Part shown: positions 50,722-63,750 of the stretch, in pieces
How positions within the stretch are numbered: position 1 is the stretch's first letter
Layout of the letters: every line of letters begins with the position of its first letter
DNA from: Mytilus californianus
Lineage: Eukaryota; Mollusca; Bivalvia; Mytilida; Mytilidae
Direction of reading: 5' to 3'
Length of the DNA stretch: 64,000 nt
NCBI RefSeq assembly: GCF_021869535.1
Contig: NW_026262712.1
Coordinates: forward strand, 66,496,100 to 66,560,099
Program-made: the position numbers and the translations under genes
Notes under the pieces: generated by a model
What the model was told of the DNA's origin: nothing
What the model saw: only the letters and a program-made list of their open reading frames with translations
Databases searched by the model: none

Positions 50722-51310
50722 AAATGGGGCATATGTCAAAGAGACAACAACCCGACCAAAAAGAAGATAACAGCCGAAGGCCACTAATAGGTCCAACACA
50801 GCGAGAAAATCCCGCAACCAGAGGTGGGCCTCAACTGGCCCCTAAACAAAAATTTGTACTAGTTCAGTGAAAATGGATGTCATACTTAACTCCAAAACAT
50901 ATAAATGAACTAAAATTAAAAAAACATTCAAGACTAACAAAGGCCAGAGACTCCTGACTTGGGACAGGCGCAAAAATGCGGCAGGGTTAAACATGTTTTG
51001 TGAGATCTCAACCCTCCCCCTATACCTCTAGCCAATTTAGAATAAAGAAACACACAGCAATACGCACAGTAAAACCCAGTTTAAAAGAAGTCTGAGTCCT
51101 ATGTCAGAATAGGTAACAAAAGAAACTAATCAAAATGACAATGATACATAAATTAACAAAGGACTACTAGCAGTTACTGACATGCCGGCTCCAGACCTCA
51201 ATTAAACTGATTGAAAGATTATGTCTTCATCATATGAAAATCAAGCACAATCCCTCCCATTAGAGGTTTAGTATCATACCATCATAAAATATATGAGAAG
51301 AACATAAAAG
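50722..51310 (+). repeat. dispersed repeat (family D), long copy
   Basis: Contains GTCAAAGAGACAACAACCCG, CCGAAGGCCACTAATAGGTC, CTCCTGACTTGGGACAGGCG, CAACCCTCCCCCTATACCTC and GTTTAGTATCATACCATCAT. Fragments lie at 39440-39716 and 44675-44750. Non-coding. Confidence 0.75.
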
Positions 51311-51634
51311 ATAATAAAAATATTTTGTATTAATTTTTCTGTAATTTCCTAATAAAGGACTTATTTTTTGGGGGCAGTTAATATGAAAATACAGTCTAGT
51401 GTTAAAGTTTGTGAGATATCCATTACTTTGTCAAACCTTCATAGAATTTTATGAAACTTTGTTAGAAATGTTTTTTATGATTTAACAAACTTAACATTTA
51501 CAGACAGTCTGGGATACAAAAATATTGACATGATTTAATTATAAACTCATGGATTATTTTAATCTTGTACAGAAGCTAATCTCCCAGATCAAGAAATGAC
51601 ATATGAATAAAAAGTTTGATTTAAAAAAAAATCT

Positions 51635-51744
51635 GCGACTCTTTTCACAAAAAATCTTATGATTAAAATTGATTGTAAGTTATACTGAAATGTGTATGAC
51701 TTACGAATATTTTTACTCTTAGAATTTTTTGTGAAAAGAGCCGT
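51635..51744. mobile_element. small foldback element
   Basis: CGACTCTTTTCACAAAAAAT at left is mirrored by ATTTTTTGTGAAAAGAGCCG at right, with a centre around TTGATTGTAAGTTATACTG. A diverged relative lies at 23935-24060. Confidence 0.7.
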
Positions 51745-52094
51745 TGTATTTTAGTGATAAGTGGACTTACTTTTTACAGTCAACATTACACTTTTACACT
51801 GACAGCAGACATCAGGGATTCAGAGGTGAGACACATTGTTCTGTGAAACCCTTTACCAATAGACAACTTTCGAGTTCGATGCATTTCCGTCAAAAACTCT
51901 GGTTTTAGTGAACATCATTCGTGCGTTTAGGGGCAACGTCACTTCCGTTCCAATGTTGAGCAAGTGGTTGGAAAACTATAATGCTATATTGCACGAATTA
52001 TTCGACCAATTAAATTCTCATAATTGAACAATCAGCACTACTGTCATTAGGGAATTGCGATTAAGTACTTACAAAACAGACATTATTTCTAGTT

Positions 52095-52235
52095 TATCCT
52101 GCACAATGACGATCACTAAGACGCTTGGTGAACGTTAATAGTGCAGGGATACAGGCGATCCCCTCTATCTGGTAAATGACGTCATAAAGGCGTGCATAAT
52201 TGACGAGTTTTTTCCGGTGAAGGATGAACTCTAAA
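52095..52235 (+). repeat. family G repeat just upstream of LRRIQ1
   Basis: Inverted relative of 47676-47818, about 80 bp before the first LRRIQ1 coding exon. It carries the palindrome TGACGTCA at 52177-52184, the consensus of CREB/ATF sites. Whether it acts in the LRRIQ1 promoter or intron is unknown. Confidence 0.65.
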
Positions 52236-52313
52236 GTGGTCTATTTTATTTATATGAAAGCCATGTAAATTATCTACTGACAGTATTTGCTCTTTTATAA
52301 TTTTAAAGTTGAC

Positions 52314-55300
52314 ATGATGGAGTCTGGTGAAGAGGTATTAATTGAGGCTGAAATACAGAGAGGACTTGACACATTAACAGAAGCAGACTTAGAGTCTTCA
52401 GATAACAGTGCCTTAGATGTGTTGAACAGTGATGATAGTTTGTCAGAAGATATAACTGAGGTATACTATTATTCAGGGAATGGGTTTTGTATGTATTTGT
52501 AGCTATTGGTTACTGCAGGTTAGATTTTTCCAAACCTTTTGTTTGAGCTAAGACATTATTTTGTAAATACCAAATATAATCTAAGTTAAAGGAATTAATT
52601 TGAAATTACAATATAGTATTTCTAAATGTATTTACATTGCTGAAGACTATCTTGGTTATCTTATCTTGGACATTAGATAACCATTTATCAATCTATCAAT
52701 CAAAATAATTATTTTTTACAGGTACTTCCTGGAGAATTTGATAATTATGTTAAATCTCTGCAGCAACAAACGGCAGCCTTTGAACTTGACCTTGCAGAAT
52801 GTGACGACCTTCTCAGACAGTCAGTTGATATTACTAGTAAGTCACCCTATAGTTGAGTTTAACGTACTAGGTATTAAAAGAACAGGGAAAACCTATAAGT
52901 TATGGTACAAAACATAGCAAAAATAAAATGGACAATTAAACAGAATGGAAACAAGAGATGGTAAAATAAAATATGGTGTTTCTGCTAACCTTGTAGACCC
53001 TCATTTTTAGTGCCTACCCTAAAGATATTTCTGTCATATTTGTACAATATTAAAGTCAGACTGTTTCTCCTGTTACATCTAGTTAACAACTTTTAAAAAC
53101 ATATTATTTGCTTGCCTACAAACCCTTATGTTTGTCAGTGGTAACACGGGTGTTATAGTTTTTGGCCTAGTACAGAACACTTGCAAACAAGGCTTCCAAA
53201 ACGGTCATATATTCCGGACATTTGTATAATGTCCGGAAAAAGTCCGGCTAGGCAAAGCATGAAACGGTCATCTACTTTTAGTTTTCACGGCTTTCTTAAG
53301 AACCGGTCATTTTAACATAATTCGCGATCTTTTTGACCCAACCTTTTGCCTTTAACAGTCACACATTTCCGGTCATAAAAGTGACATGATCATTAAGTAC
53401 TATCAAAACAACCCCTACTTTAGTCAAGGCTAATTAGTTGTCGAACAGCTGAAATTTACCTCTTCAGGTGACAGGTAAACTATTTTGAACCGGACATTGA
53501 TCGGTCTATTCAAACTTATTTTCTTACATTTCAGCGGTTTGCATCTAATTAATTTAGTCAAAAAGATTTAAATTATCAGAAATACGTTTACAAATATGAT
53601 TTGATGAAAAAATTAAAAAGGTGAAAATGAAAAATCGTCATAACCACGTTGTTTGAAGTAGTACACGTGTGCGCATGTGCGCAGGTGTGAAATTTAATTA
53701 TGCATCCTAATTTCTTCAAAAAATTCTTAAATTGTCATTGATACCTTTATCTCACGTTTATTTCGAATATTTACTTGAAGAAATAACGTATTAAGAGCTA
53801 CTTACACTCATTCATGCTTTGCAAACGTACACGGAATTTACATATCCGTCTCTGGTCCGTGTTTTACCATTGTCAAGATAACATCCGGTATTAGATTTAA
53901 AAACGAAAGTAAAGTTTTTGACAACGTTATTTTGCACAAATAAAGAGTCTAAAGCAGATATAAGTACGCTGATGTTGCACACTTCGAATGATGCACTGCC
54001 AATTTAACAGTTTACATCAGAACTTCGAATTTGAATCAAAGAAAGTTTTATATCGTTTTTTTTAATGTCAATCATTGGGATGGCCAACTTGGCAACTGAT
54101 TACCATAATTGCCTTTTGATTATTTAGTCTTAAGGGATTAAAATCGGGATAATATATAAAATGTCCGGCTGGCTAAAAATAATTTTGGAAGCCCTGCTTG
54201 CAAACTTAATGTTGGAAAAACTTGTTTTAATGATGTTTTTTTTAGTAGTATGATATATATTGAATATTTTGATAGGTTCTAGAGATATGATCCCTTTCGA
54301 TGAAGATCTACAACAAGATATTACAGAACAAGGTGAAAATTTAGAGGAGTTAAGATTAAAGGTAACAAATTGTTTTGATTTTGAAGGTTTTTGTGTATTT
54401 TTCCATTATTCAACATATTTCATTTTAATGTCATCTGATACATATAGAATAATGGCATTTTTGTTTTTGATACTGATATTACAAAGCAAGAATATCAATG
54501 CCTAATATTTTGAGTATCAAGTCCTGTCTATGACCTTAAAAATAGGCAGTAAGATCAAAGGGATAATGTACAATTTGCCGATAATAAATTGGATTATACT
54601 GTCAACAAGATATAAATGTTATTGATCAGGGTACTGCAAATTCAGAAATTATTGTGAGGTTTTTATTAATGCGAATAATGCGACTACTTGAGTATCGCAA
54701 TAATAAGAACTTGCATTCTTATATCAAATACATATATCTGTATGTAGCTTTTCCTAAATTCGCAATAATTAAACTCGCATTTTTGTTAAATAATAAATTC
54801 ACGCAATAATTCTGAATTTACAGTTATAAAACTGTAAATTTAATCAGACTTTTTTTTATCTCAAAAGATGAGGATGATCATTTGTCAGATGGATACAGCT
54901 GCAAAATGGCTTGTTGAATAAACATTGTTTACCTGTATTAGTAAAATTTAGATTGGCTAGAATATGTGATCATTACTTTTCAAAAAACCATAGAACAAAA
55001 TAAATACATTGTACCTGTAAAATACATCTTGTATCTCATGGCCAAATTTTGTATGACAAAGCATGGAATATTGATATTCCCTAATGATCACAAGCTATTT
55101 AAAAGAAAATCTTACGAGAAAAAAAAATCACTTATATTTCATAATCAATCTAGTTGAATTAAGATCAGTAAACTTCAAGTATAAAATGTTTTGGAGAAGA
55201 GAACTGCAGTCTATTTGCAATATTTTTTTAATTGAATCATTTTCATTTAAAAGATTTTAGAAGACCTTGAAAAGGATGATAGTGATGAAGATGACGAACT

Positions 55301-55503
55301 GTTAACAGATTCTGAGGATGACAGCAAGTTTACAGAAGAAGAAGAAAAAGATGGTAAGAGCTGTCAACTACAGTCTTTTGTACACGTTAAGTTTAGTGAG
55401 CTATATATTAGGATGTACTTTTTCAAAAAATTTATTTGTGGTTATTATATATTTGAAAACTGTATATGATTTCATATTAAGTGTGATCATATTTCATTGA
55501 AGT

Positions 55504-55545
<42 letters not shown>

Positions 55546-58500
55546 GGGAAACACTACTTATAAAAGTGTGTGAAAATGTTGATATAAACTGTACATCCTG
55601 GTTTTTGTAGATTTCATGTCTGGAGATAAAATAAATAAAAAATTATCTGAGGATGAATTAATTTTTTTAGTTAATTTTGTTTAAGAAATAATTCATTCAT
55701 GCCTTGCTCTATTCTCATTGTAATATGGGTATGCATTTTATTTGTCAATATTTTTATACTGAGTGTTAGTGAGGTGTAAAATGATGACAAATATAATGCC
55801 TTCCATGTTAATATGAGCATAAAGCATGACATGATAGAATTATTTTGATTCTAATAGGAAAATTAAGAACTTTTGTACTTCGAAGTGGACTTATAACACA
55901 CGTTTATAAGGCATCCATTTTGATTTGATGAAGCCAAAACGTTATAGAAAATCGATCGTTTTACAACAAAAATTGAACAGATACATGCAAACTTACTTCA
56001 AGAATGATTTTATTTAATTTCCTAGCGAGCAACACCAACAAAAATGTCCATTTTGATCTCCGGCGTTGTTCAAAATACAACTAACGTTGCAATTTCAATT
56101 GTGACGTCAATCATGTGCAGCCCATATTCTATTAAAATTAGAACATGACTTTGTCTCTAAAGCAAAGAAGAACGTCATATTAGAATTGATTCTATAGTAT
56201 GTGAGTGTTGTTGACTGGAAAACAAATATTCCATGTATATAAAAATAAGATTTGGTATGATTGCCAATGAGACATCTATCCACCAAATGAAATAGATTAA
56301 AGCAACTATAGGTGACTGTATACCTTCAACAATGAGCAAACCCATACTGTATAGTCAGCTATGAATAGCTCTGACAAGACAAAATTCAAACAATTCAAAC
56401 AAAAAACCAATGTCCTGATGTAATTTTTTGACTTAACAAAAAACAAATAACAAATACAACAGACAGAATGTTTTCATTGGGAATAAAATTTCAGAAGTTT
56501 TGCCCAATTGATATAGAGAATGAATTTTATATATTTTTAATTTAGTTACAATATCAGTCAAACAGTCATTTAAGAATTGAAACAGTTAATGTATTTTTAA
56601 AGTAAATCATGGATCAGTTTTTTTTATGTTTGTAGAAAATAAAGCTATGGTACTGGTAACTAAAGAACAGTTAGAGTTTAAGGAATTATTGGCAGGACAG
56701 AAAGATAGAATACAAGAACAGTCTAAAAAACAAGAAGATCAATTGAATCAGGTTGGTTGTTTGTTTGCCACACCTACTTACAATAAAAAGAAAAACAAAA
56801 ATTGTACTTGTAAGAAGTTTTGTTGAAATTTATATGTTGACTGAGGTTGTCATATTGTTTCTGCATTCTACAGTGAGATTGTTGGGCAATTTTTGACGGT
56901 ATTGGTTAGATTTCTTGGCTAGATATAATTTATGATTCTCATTGTACAGATATAGGATGATTGACATCTAGTTAGGAATTCTGCTCAAACCATTGCAAGA
57001 GGCTGTCTTCAACTTGCTTTCAGGTGAGTTTTTGTCCATGGTGAAGGCTTCACTGTGATTGAGATGAAGAACAGCAGTAGCAGTGCTGTTCCTTTGCTTT
57101 TGTTTTTTCTTGTGTAGGTAATGATTTTGTTTCATGAATTGATGCACCATAACCTTTATTTTCAATTATACCCATTCAAAGCTGTATGTTGCCCTCAATG
57201 TCTTTTAATAAATTGTTGGGTTGCTGTCTTTGACATATACTCCACATTTGCTTTTATTCATATATATTTTAATCAGAAGTTTTCAATCTCTTCACTAGAC
57301 CTCATGTCTTATTAGATTCTAGCTATTTGTATGTTTTCTTTTTTCCTTATGGTCTTGTATTCTACTCTTGGCTCTAATAGATCTTTAAAATTCATATGAA
57401 TGGATGTCTGCTCAGTTGATTAATTTTATTCCAAATTTTAAAAGTTTTAAAATATCTGCAAGGAAACAAAAAAACAACAATTAAACATTGTCTTTATGAT
57501 TTTTAGTTGATTGAGAAAGAAAGACATGAAGAAGAAATATCTGAACACAAGATTGAAACAAAGAGGCAAGAACAAAAACTTCAGTTTGAAAGAGAAGAAT
57601 CTAGACTTCTAACTGAAAGAAAGGTACTATGGTATAATATAAAGTCAATTCTCTTTTATATTAAAGCAAATTAAATGATATTGGGTGGTGATAGGAATTT
57701 TATTAAATTTTGCATGGCTCATTAAAGAGCATTTGAAAATCCATGCAAAAAATAATAAAAATCAGGAATATAGTCAAATTATATATACTCCGCACTAAAT
57801 AAGATTTGTAAAGTTTTTTAGAATAAGTATAATGAACTCAAATTTCACACTTATGATTTCTTGAACTAAGTATGAAACCATATATTTGAATATCCTATGA
57901 TGATTTTATATATCTATCAAAACTGGAGAATTCGTGCATTCAAAATAGTTGTCTTCCAATAAGAATACTGTGAAATAAGGATTAAATTGTAAACCGTTTA
58001 TAAAAACTTATTAAACTATACAATCTTCTGTAAGATGTTATGAGAAATTAGAAATGAATCTTTTTACTTGATGTAAAATTTTCCACTGATGACCACACCA
58101 TAAAACTGGTTTCTGATATTGTCTATAACGTTAAATCACATCTGTTTAAATTACAATCATAAAATTTATTGAAGGAGAGACATGAGCAAGAAGAAAAACA
58201 ACAAAAAATAATAGAACAACAATTAGAAGTAGAAATGAAGACACAACAGGTTTGTTCATTTTCACAAGAAATTTAATTAATTCTATGTGCATATTTCATT
58301 TTACTCATTGTTGATTGGTTTATTTCATTTTACTCATTGTTGATTGGTTTATTTCAAATTTTTTGTTCTGTGTCTGGAATGCAATTTTTTTCTCTCTGTG
58401 TATCCTATTGCAGAAAATGGCTGTCATCACAGTCCTTGAATTAAAGAATTTATTGTTTTCATTTCACTTAAATATTGTGTCGATTTTAATGAAACTTTGT

Positions 58501-61500
58501 TTAATTTTATTCCGTTATCAATTTTAGTTGGATTTCTGTGCTTTGTGCATGGTTTGAAAGTGCAATACACATGCCTAATGATCTGAATTTTATGCCTGGT
58601 CACTTCTGAAATTTCGGATAAGATCCAAATAAATTGAATACTAGGCATTTGTATTAAGAGCTACATAATCCTAGGATTTCTTAGGATGAATGTCTCAGTC
58701 CCTCAATATTTCTAGGTTTTTTTCAAAGGATTTTGGCTAAAAATGAAAAAAAATCCTTCCTATTTTATATCTCTTGCAAATCATTGATGGCCATAAATTA
58801 TTTACTTTAATTTCAGAAACTTTTACTTTGTTTTTTAGTTGCGAAAATTGCAAAGAGATAGGGCTCTCAAAAATAAAACACACATTTTAAATTTTGACAC
58901 GACTATAGAATACATTTCCTGAAATCACAATAGTTTAAAATTTTTGTCCTTTAAAAAAAAATCAATGATAAATGCATTAAAAATTTTCTGAATTTACAGT
59001 ATTTAATTCCATGAGTACATGATTTTAAAGTAATATTCACATACAACTATCATCTGTTATATCCAAAGAGAAAATTTTAAGGTTTTAAAAATTTAGAAGG
59101 ATCCACCAACCCCCTCTCATTAAGGTAAATTTCACAATTTGAATATTTTGTTTTCAAAATTTGATTAAACAGCTGTTTATCATAAACTCATTAAATCATT
59201 TAGAAAGTATTTTACATTTTTAAATATATGTACTATTGTGGAATATTATAGAAAAAGATAGAAGAACTTGAAGAAATAGCCAAGAGAGAGAAAGAGGAAT
59301 GGGAAAAAAGAGTAAAAGAAGAACAAATCAAACAAGAGGAAAAGAAGGAAATGGCTGCTGTTAAAATACAATCAGTTTATAAAGGATACTGGTAAAAGAC
59401 TTAAATCATAACTATAAAACATCTAAAAATAAACAATAAAGGAAAAACAAATGTTTATTTATGCCTTACATGTTAGTTCATTGGTTTTTGATACACCATC
59501 ATGCATGATTATTTTTTTTTCAATAATAAAAGATAATTTCCCCAGATCCCATATGCAAAATGATTGAATCTTTTTCCATATTTATGCCCTGCCTATGATA
59601 GTAGGAGGGGCATTAAGTTTTCTGGTCTGTGTGTCCGTCTGTTCATCTTTCCCTTATCAAATTATTTTTTTTTGATAAAGTAGTTCACCTTTAAATTGTG
59701 GTCACATCAACTTCAAACTCTGTATTAATGTTCATTATGATGTTTACTTTAAAAATATATGCCAAATAACAGGTTTGGACCCATATTTTGCATTTCACTG
59801 GACATGAAAATGTCAGAGTCCATATCAGTTTGTAATTTTGGTTTAGGTGGTTTACCATGAAGTTATGGTCACATCAATTGAAACTTAGTACACATATTCA
59901 TTATGATTGGAACTTTTAAAAATGTATGTCAAATTATAGTTTTGACCCTGATTTCACAGTTCACTGAACACAGAAGTGTTATAGTGTGAGCTTGGTGAAG
60001 TTGTAGTGTAGACACATATTCTTGTTACTTCTATTTTCTTAAATTTAGCTGCATGGTCAATTTTTGATAAAAAGGAACAGAGAGCTGTCAGTTAAAACAA
60101 AAATATTGTTTATTTTGATAGCACTAGAAAGCAGCATAAAACTGAAGTTGACAGAAGATGGAAGGAGGCTCAAGGAAAGAGGAGAGAAGAAAGAATTAAA
60201 GAAATAGAAGAAGAACACAGAAAAATAGAGGAAGATGAAGAGAGGTAAGTTTCTTCTCTTTCATTGTTTAGTTAACACATGGAAAAACAGTGAAGCAATT
60301 CCTTTTACATAAGTGCCAGTCTGCTTAAGAAAATGAATGTACTATTAACTAATTATTGCAAAGGCAATCAAACCTTTCCCCAGAATCAGTTGAGTTAACC
60401 TGTCCATTTATTTTTTGGCAAAGTGTATTATCCACTTGTTTTGTAATTGTTTTTGGTGTGATTAATTTTCCAAAATTTGAAATAAGGATAGTATGTTTAC
60501 GGTATAAATCAGAAAGTTTTAAATTTGATTAAAGAAGCCAACATGTTATAAAATTTTATAGACAAAAAATACAAGATGAAGAAAAGAGGGTCAAAGAAGA
60601 AAAAAGAAAGGAAGAGGAAAGAAAGAAGAAAGATGAGGAGGAAAAAAGAAAGCAAGAGGAAGCAGAGAGGAAACAAGGAGAGAAAGAAGAAAAAATTAAA
60701 AAGGAAGAGGAAAAACGGAAAAAGGCTGAAGAAGAGAAACTAAGGAAGGAAGAAGAAAAAAGGAAGAAAGAGGAAGAGAAGAAAAGAAAGGAAGAAGAAA
60801 AAAGACAAAAGGAAGAAGAAGAGAGACAGCGTAAAGAAGAAGAAAAACAAAAAAAGAAAGGTAATAATTTATTAATATGATTTCTTTACTCTTTAGTCCA
60901 CACTATCCTAAATAATCAAACAGAAATCTTATTTTTAATAAAATGGTCATTCAGTGAATCTGGCTGTAACTAAAATTGTTTTAGTCATTTCAATTCCTTT
61001 TTCTTAAATAAAACTAACCGAAATGCACACATTTGGCATGCAAAGAATGATTTAGGACGTTAGTTTTCTGATGGATAATATTTTTTTTCATTTATCTCAG
61101 GAGATAAAGTATACCACCAAGTGCTTTCTATTATTATATTATTTATAAGTTATATGAATATAAGAATTTTCCTTCAACTCAATCTTTCACTGCAATGTAT
61201 TCATCCTGCTTTATAATGAAACTGGGATTGTGTATAGTGATCATATTGTCTATTAGTACCTGCAATCGCACATAACATTTATGGGATTTCAATAAACCTT
61301 TCAGAAAATACCTTAAGATAATAAATCATATAATGCACTTCCTAACTAAAATTATATTGGGGTTTTCCATAGTAAAGAGAGTGTCCTAATTTCACGATGT
61401 TTTGCTTGACTTTGTCTCATCCTGAATTTTTGGCCACATGGAGTTGAATACTAAGTTGATTGTAAGTTTTAAATGGAAAACAAATGTTAGTAATGTTATA

Positions 61501-63750
61501 ATTTTCCCCATTGTTTTTTTTTTCAGAAGAGGAGGAAAGGAAGAAAAGAGAAGAGATGGAAAGAAAGCAAAAAGAAGAGGAAGAAAAAGTCAGAAAACAA
61601 GAGGAGGAGAAACAGAAGAAGTTGGAAAAAGAAAAACAAGAAAAAGAAGAAAAGAAAAAAATTAAAGAGGACCAACAGAGGGAAGAAATGGAAAGAATTA
61701 GACAGTTAGAACTTAAGAAACAACAAGAAGTAGAAAGACAAGAAGCTGAATTAAAAAAGCAAGAAGAAAAATTAAAAGAATTCTTGAATGAGGAGTCACA
61801 TGATACTAGTGACAACAAAGTTATGAAAAGCACCGATTTTAAGACAAATGGCAGTATTAGTCATCATGACAAAAATTCTCCCAGAAAATTTGGAAGGAGG
61901 GTTAAAGATGGATTGGTTAGAGATTCTACGGCTGCTAGTCTTAATGGGGAAAATGATGAAAGGTATATAGGTTATGTACTGAGCATCAACTTGAAACAGT
62001 ATAGATATTCAAAATGATGTGAACTTTTTAAAGATATTTGACAAATAAGGGTTTGGACCAAATTTTACAGTTTACTGGACATTTAAATGATATAGTGCCA
62101 GTGGGGTTTTGTGTCCTATGGACGTATGTTCTTGTTTTTCTGAAAAATTTAGATCACTGCTCAGTAAAGCAGATATTTTGAAAAGTATGACCTCCAGATA
62201 TATGATGGCAGGATAAGAGTCACCAAAGATATTTTGGGAATATAATGACATCAATTCATTTCTTTACTATTGAAGTTTTAAAACAAAAATCAGACATTTT
62301 CCTCCACATTTAATCTTTATAAAATTACCCTTAAATTTTATGGACAATTTTAAATATAAAATTGTCTTCCTAGCCCAAATTGCATGTTCTCAGCAAAACA
62401 GCATATACCTAATATTTTTTTTAAAATTTATAAACAGATTAAAGAATGGTTTGTCATCCATGATGGAAGGATTACCAAGTCATCTAGAAAGTAAAAGACT
62501 TGGATGGATTAAATCATGTACTCCATGGAGGTAAGTAACCATAATTTTTTTATGCCCCACCTAAGGGCATTTTGTTTTTTTGTCTGTGCGTTCGTTCGTC
62601 TGTTCGTCCGTTCCTCCGTCCGTCTGTCCCGCTTCGGGTTAATGTTTTTGGTCAAGGTAGTTTTTGATGAAGTTGAAGTCCAATCAACTTGAAACTTAGT
62701 ACACATGTTCCCTATGATATGATCTTTCTAATTTTAATGCCAAATTAGAGTTTTGACCCTAATTTCACGGTCCACTGAACATAGAAAATGATAGTGCGAG
62801 TGGGCAGGTTAAAGTTTTTGGTCAAGGTAGTTTTTGATGAAGTTGAAGTCCAATCAACTTGAAACTTAGTACACATGTTCCCAATGATATGATCTTTCTA
62901 ATTTTAATGCCAAATTAGAGTTTTGACCCCAATTTCACGGTTCACTGAACATAGAAAATTATAGTGTGAGTGTGGCTTCCGTGTACTATGGACACATTCT
63001 TGTTTGACAAATTTAAAAAAATGAATATTACTAGGTAATCTTCATTTATGAATTACAACAAAAAAATAAATATTTAGGAAGTAAAAACCAAATGATTTCC
63101 TGAACATAACCTGCCAAGATAAAAATTCAAACAAGGACAGATATATATGATTAAAAATTGTTATTAAAGCAAAGTTAACTGTCCTGCAATATTGTTTGTA
63201 TGGTTAGTTTAGGAGCTACTTACTAGATTTTGAGAAATTAATCTGTGAAGAGCTGTTTTCAGAACTTTTGTATTGGGGGTTTGGAGGCACTTGTTGATGA
63301 CATAAAATGATTGGTAGATGGTTGGACTTTCTTGAAAGGGATTTTAAATTTATATTGTTGGTGTCTCTGATCTTTCCACACATTAAATTATGGTACTACC
63401 CATACTGTTTTCTATAGACATGATAGATCAGTGTAATGTGTCAAAAAGTACCATCTAAATAAACCTCTAATCAACAAATATTATGGAAGACTATAATCAT
63501 TCACTGATTGAAAATAACACTAGATGATCAATGATAATGCTAAAAATAGTGTTTTTTTTCTTCAGCAGGTAATGTAAGTAATTATAAGTATAATCTTTAT
63601 TTGAATTTCAGTAAAGTCAGCAATGAACCTTGGAAGCTGAAAGCCTCTACCAGTAAACGTCCAGCTAGACGGCCATCTTCTGCTAAGAAGTTACATATGT
63701 TAGAAGAAAACATAATAACAACAGCTGCTAAAGTAGCATCTCTCAGACAG
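52314..63750 (+). CDS. LRRIQ1: leucine-rich repeat and IQ domain-containing protein 1, N-terminal 662 aa (partial)
   Basis: Exons: 52314-52460, 52722-52836, 54276-54361, 55254-55353, 56636-56751, 57507-57623, 58175-58249, 59252-59391, 60122-60244, 60562-60860, 61527-61962, 62438-62530, 63612-63750. All are GT/AG with matching phases; the coding region continues past the window. The start is MMESGEEVLIEAEIQRGLDT; an AG at 52307-52308 suggests a 5' UTR exon upstream, and the second Met could also start. Residues 1-150 are acidic. About 150-560 is a Lys/Glu/Arg-rich coiled coil, interrupted at 287-305 by an IQ motif (AAVKIQSVYKGYCTRKQHK; I291, Q292, K296, G297, R301 fit IQxxx[RK]GxxxR), which would bind calmodulin. 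Residues 602-615 (ESKRLGWIKSCTPW) and the later VASLRQ segment align with human LRRIQ1 just before its leucine-rich repeats, which should follow. The vertebrate protein is linked to cilia and sperm flagella. The sequence fits LRRIQ1 better than other KE-rich proteins because of the IQ-then-WIKS order. Confidence 0.9.
53188..54196. mobile_element. non-autonomous hAT-like element, 1009 bp, in LRRIQ1 intron 2
   Basis: The left end CAAGGCTTCCAAAA and right end TTTTGGAAGCCCTG are 14-bp inverted repeats with one mismatch. The similarity continues inward (CCGGACATTT on both sides). Perfect 8-bp direct repeats CTTGCAAA flank the element (53180-53187 and 54197-54204). Eight-base duplications and CAGGG-like ends are typical of hAT transposons. 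No transposase frame is present. Confidence 0.8.
55506..55542. repeat. TA dinucleotide microsatellite
   Basis: About 18 uninterrupted TA units in LRRIQ1 intron 4. Confidence 0.95.
56250..56410 (-). repeat. family C fragment in LRRIQ1 intron 4
   Basis: Contains TTTGGTATGATTGCCAATGA followed by GACATCTATCC, and TTCAACAATGAGCAAACCCA. Confidence 0.65.
58292..58350. repeat. 29-bp tandem duplication
   Basis: TATTTCATTTTACTCATTGT and the following nine bases occur twice head to tail in LRRIQ1 intron 7. Confidence 0.9.
59583..60027 (+). repeat. family B repeat, diverged copy
   Basis: Starts TATGCCCTGCCTATGATAGT and then AGGAGGGGCATTAAGTTTTC; ends TAGACACATATTCTTGTTAC. It has two internal units with GGTCACATCAA and lies in LRRIQ1 intron 8. 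Confidence 0.75.
62550..63005 (+). repeat. family B repeat with two internal units
   Basis: Starts TTATGCCCCACCTAAGGGCA and has a GTTCGTTCGTCTGTTCGTCC stretch. It then has two near-identical units of about 180 bp, each with TTTTTGGTCAAGGTAGTTTT and ending near CATAGAAAAT. It ends CTATGGACACATTCTTGTTT. It lies in LRRIQ1 intron 12, directly after the donor of exon 12. Confidence 0.85.

Larger units (their letters stand above)
37676..52308. other. intergenic region between the divergently placed USP gene and LRRIQ1
   Basis: Contains the 5' UTR exon(s) and promoter of the USP gene and the promoter of LRRIQ1, neither of which could be placed. Most of it is repeat or transposon sequence, listed separately. 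ORFs at 38318-38558, 41380-41658 and 48363-48602 are translations of dispersed repeats. No additional gene is supported. Confidence 0.55.

Noticed and set aside
61417-61833. 138-aa Ser/Phe-rich ORF on the minus strand with a signal-like start
   Set aside because: It is antisense to the A/G-rich LRRIQ1 exon 11; the composition follows from the coding strand.
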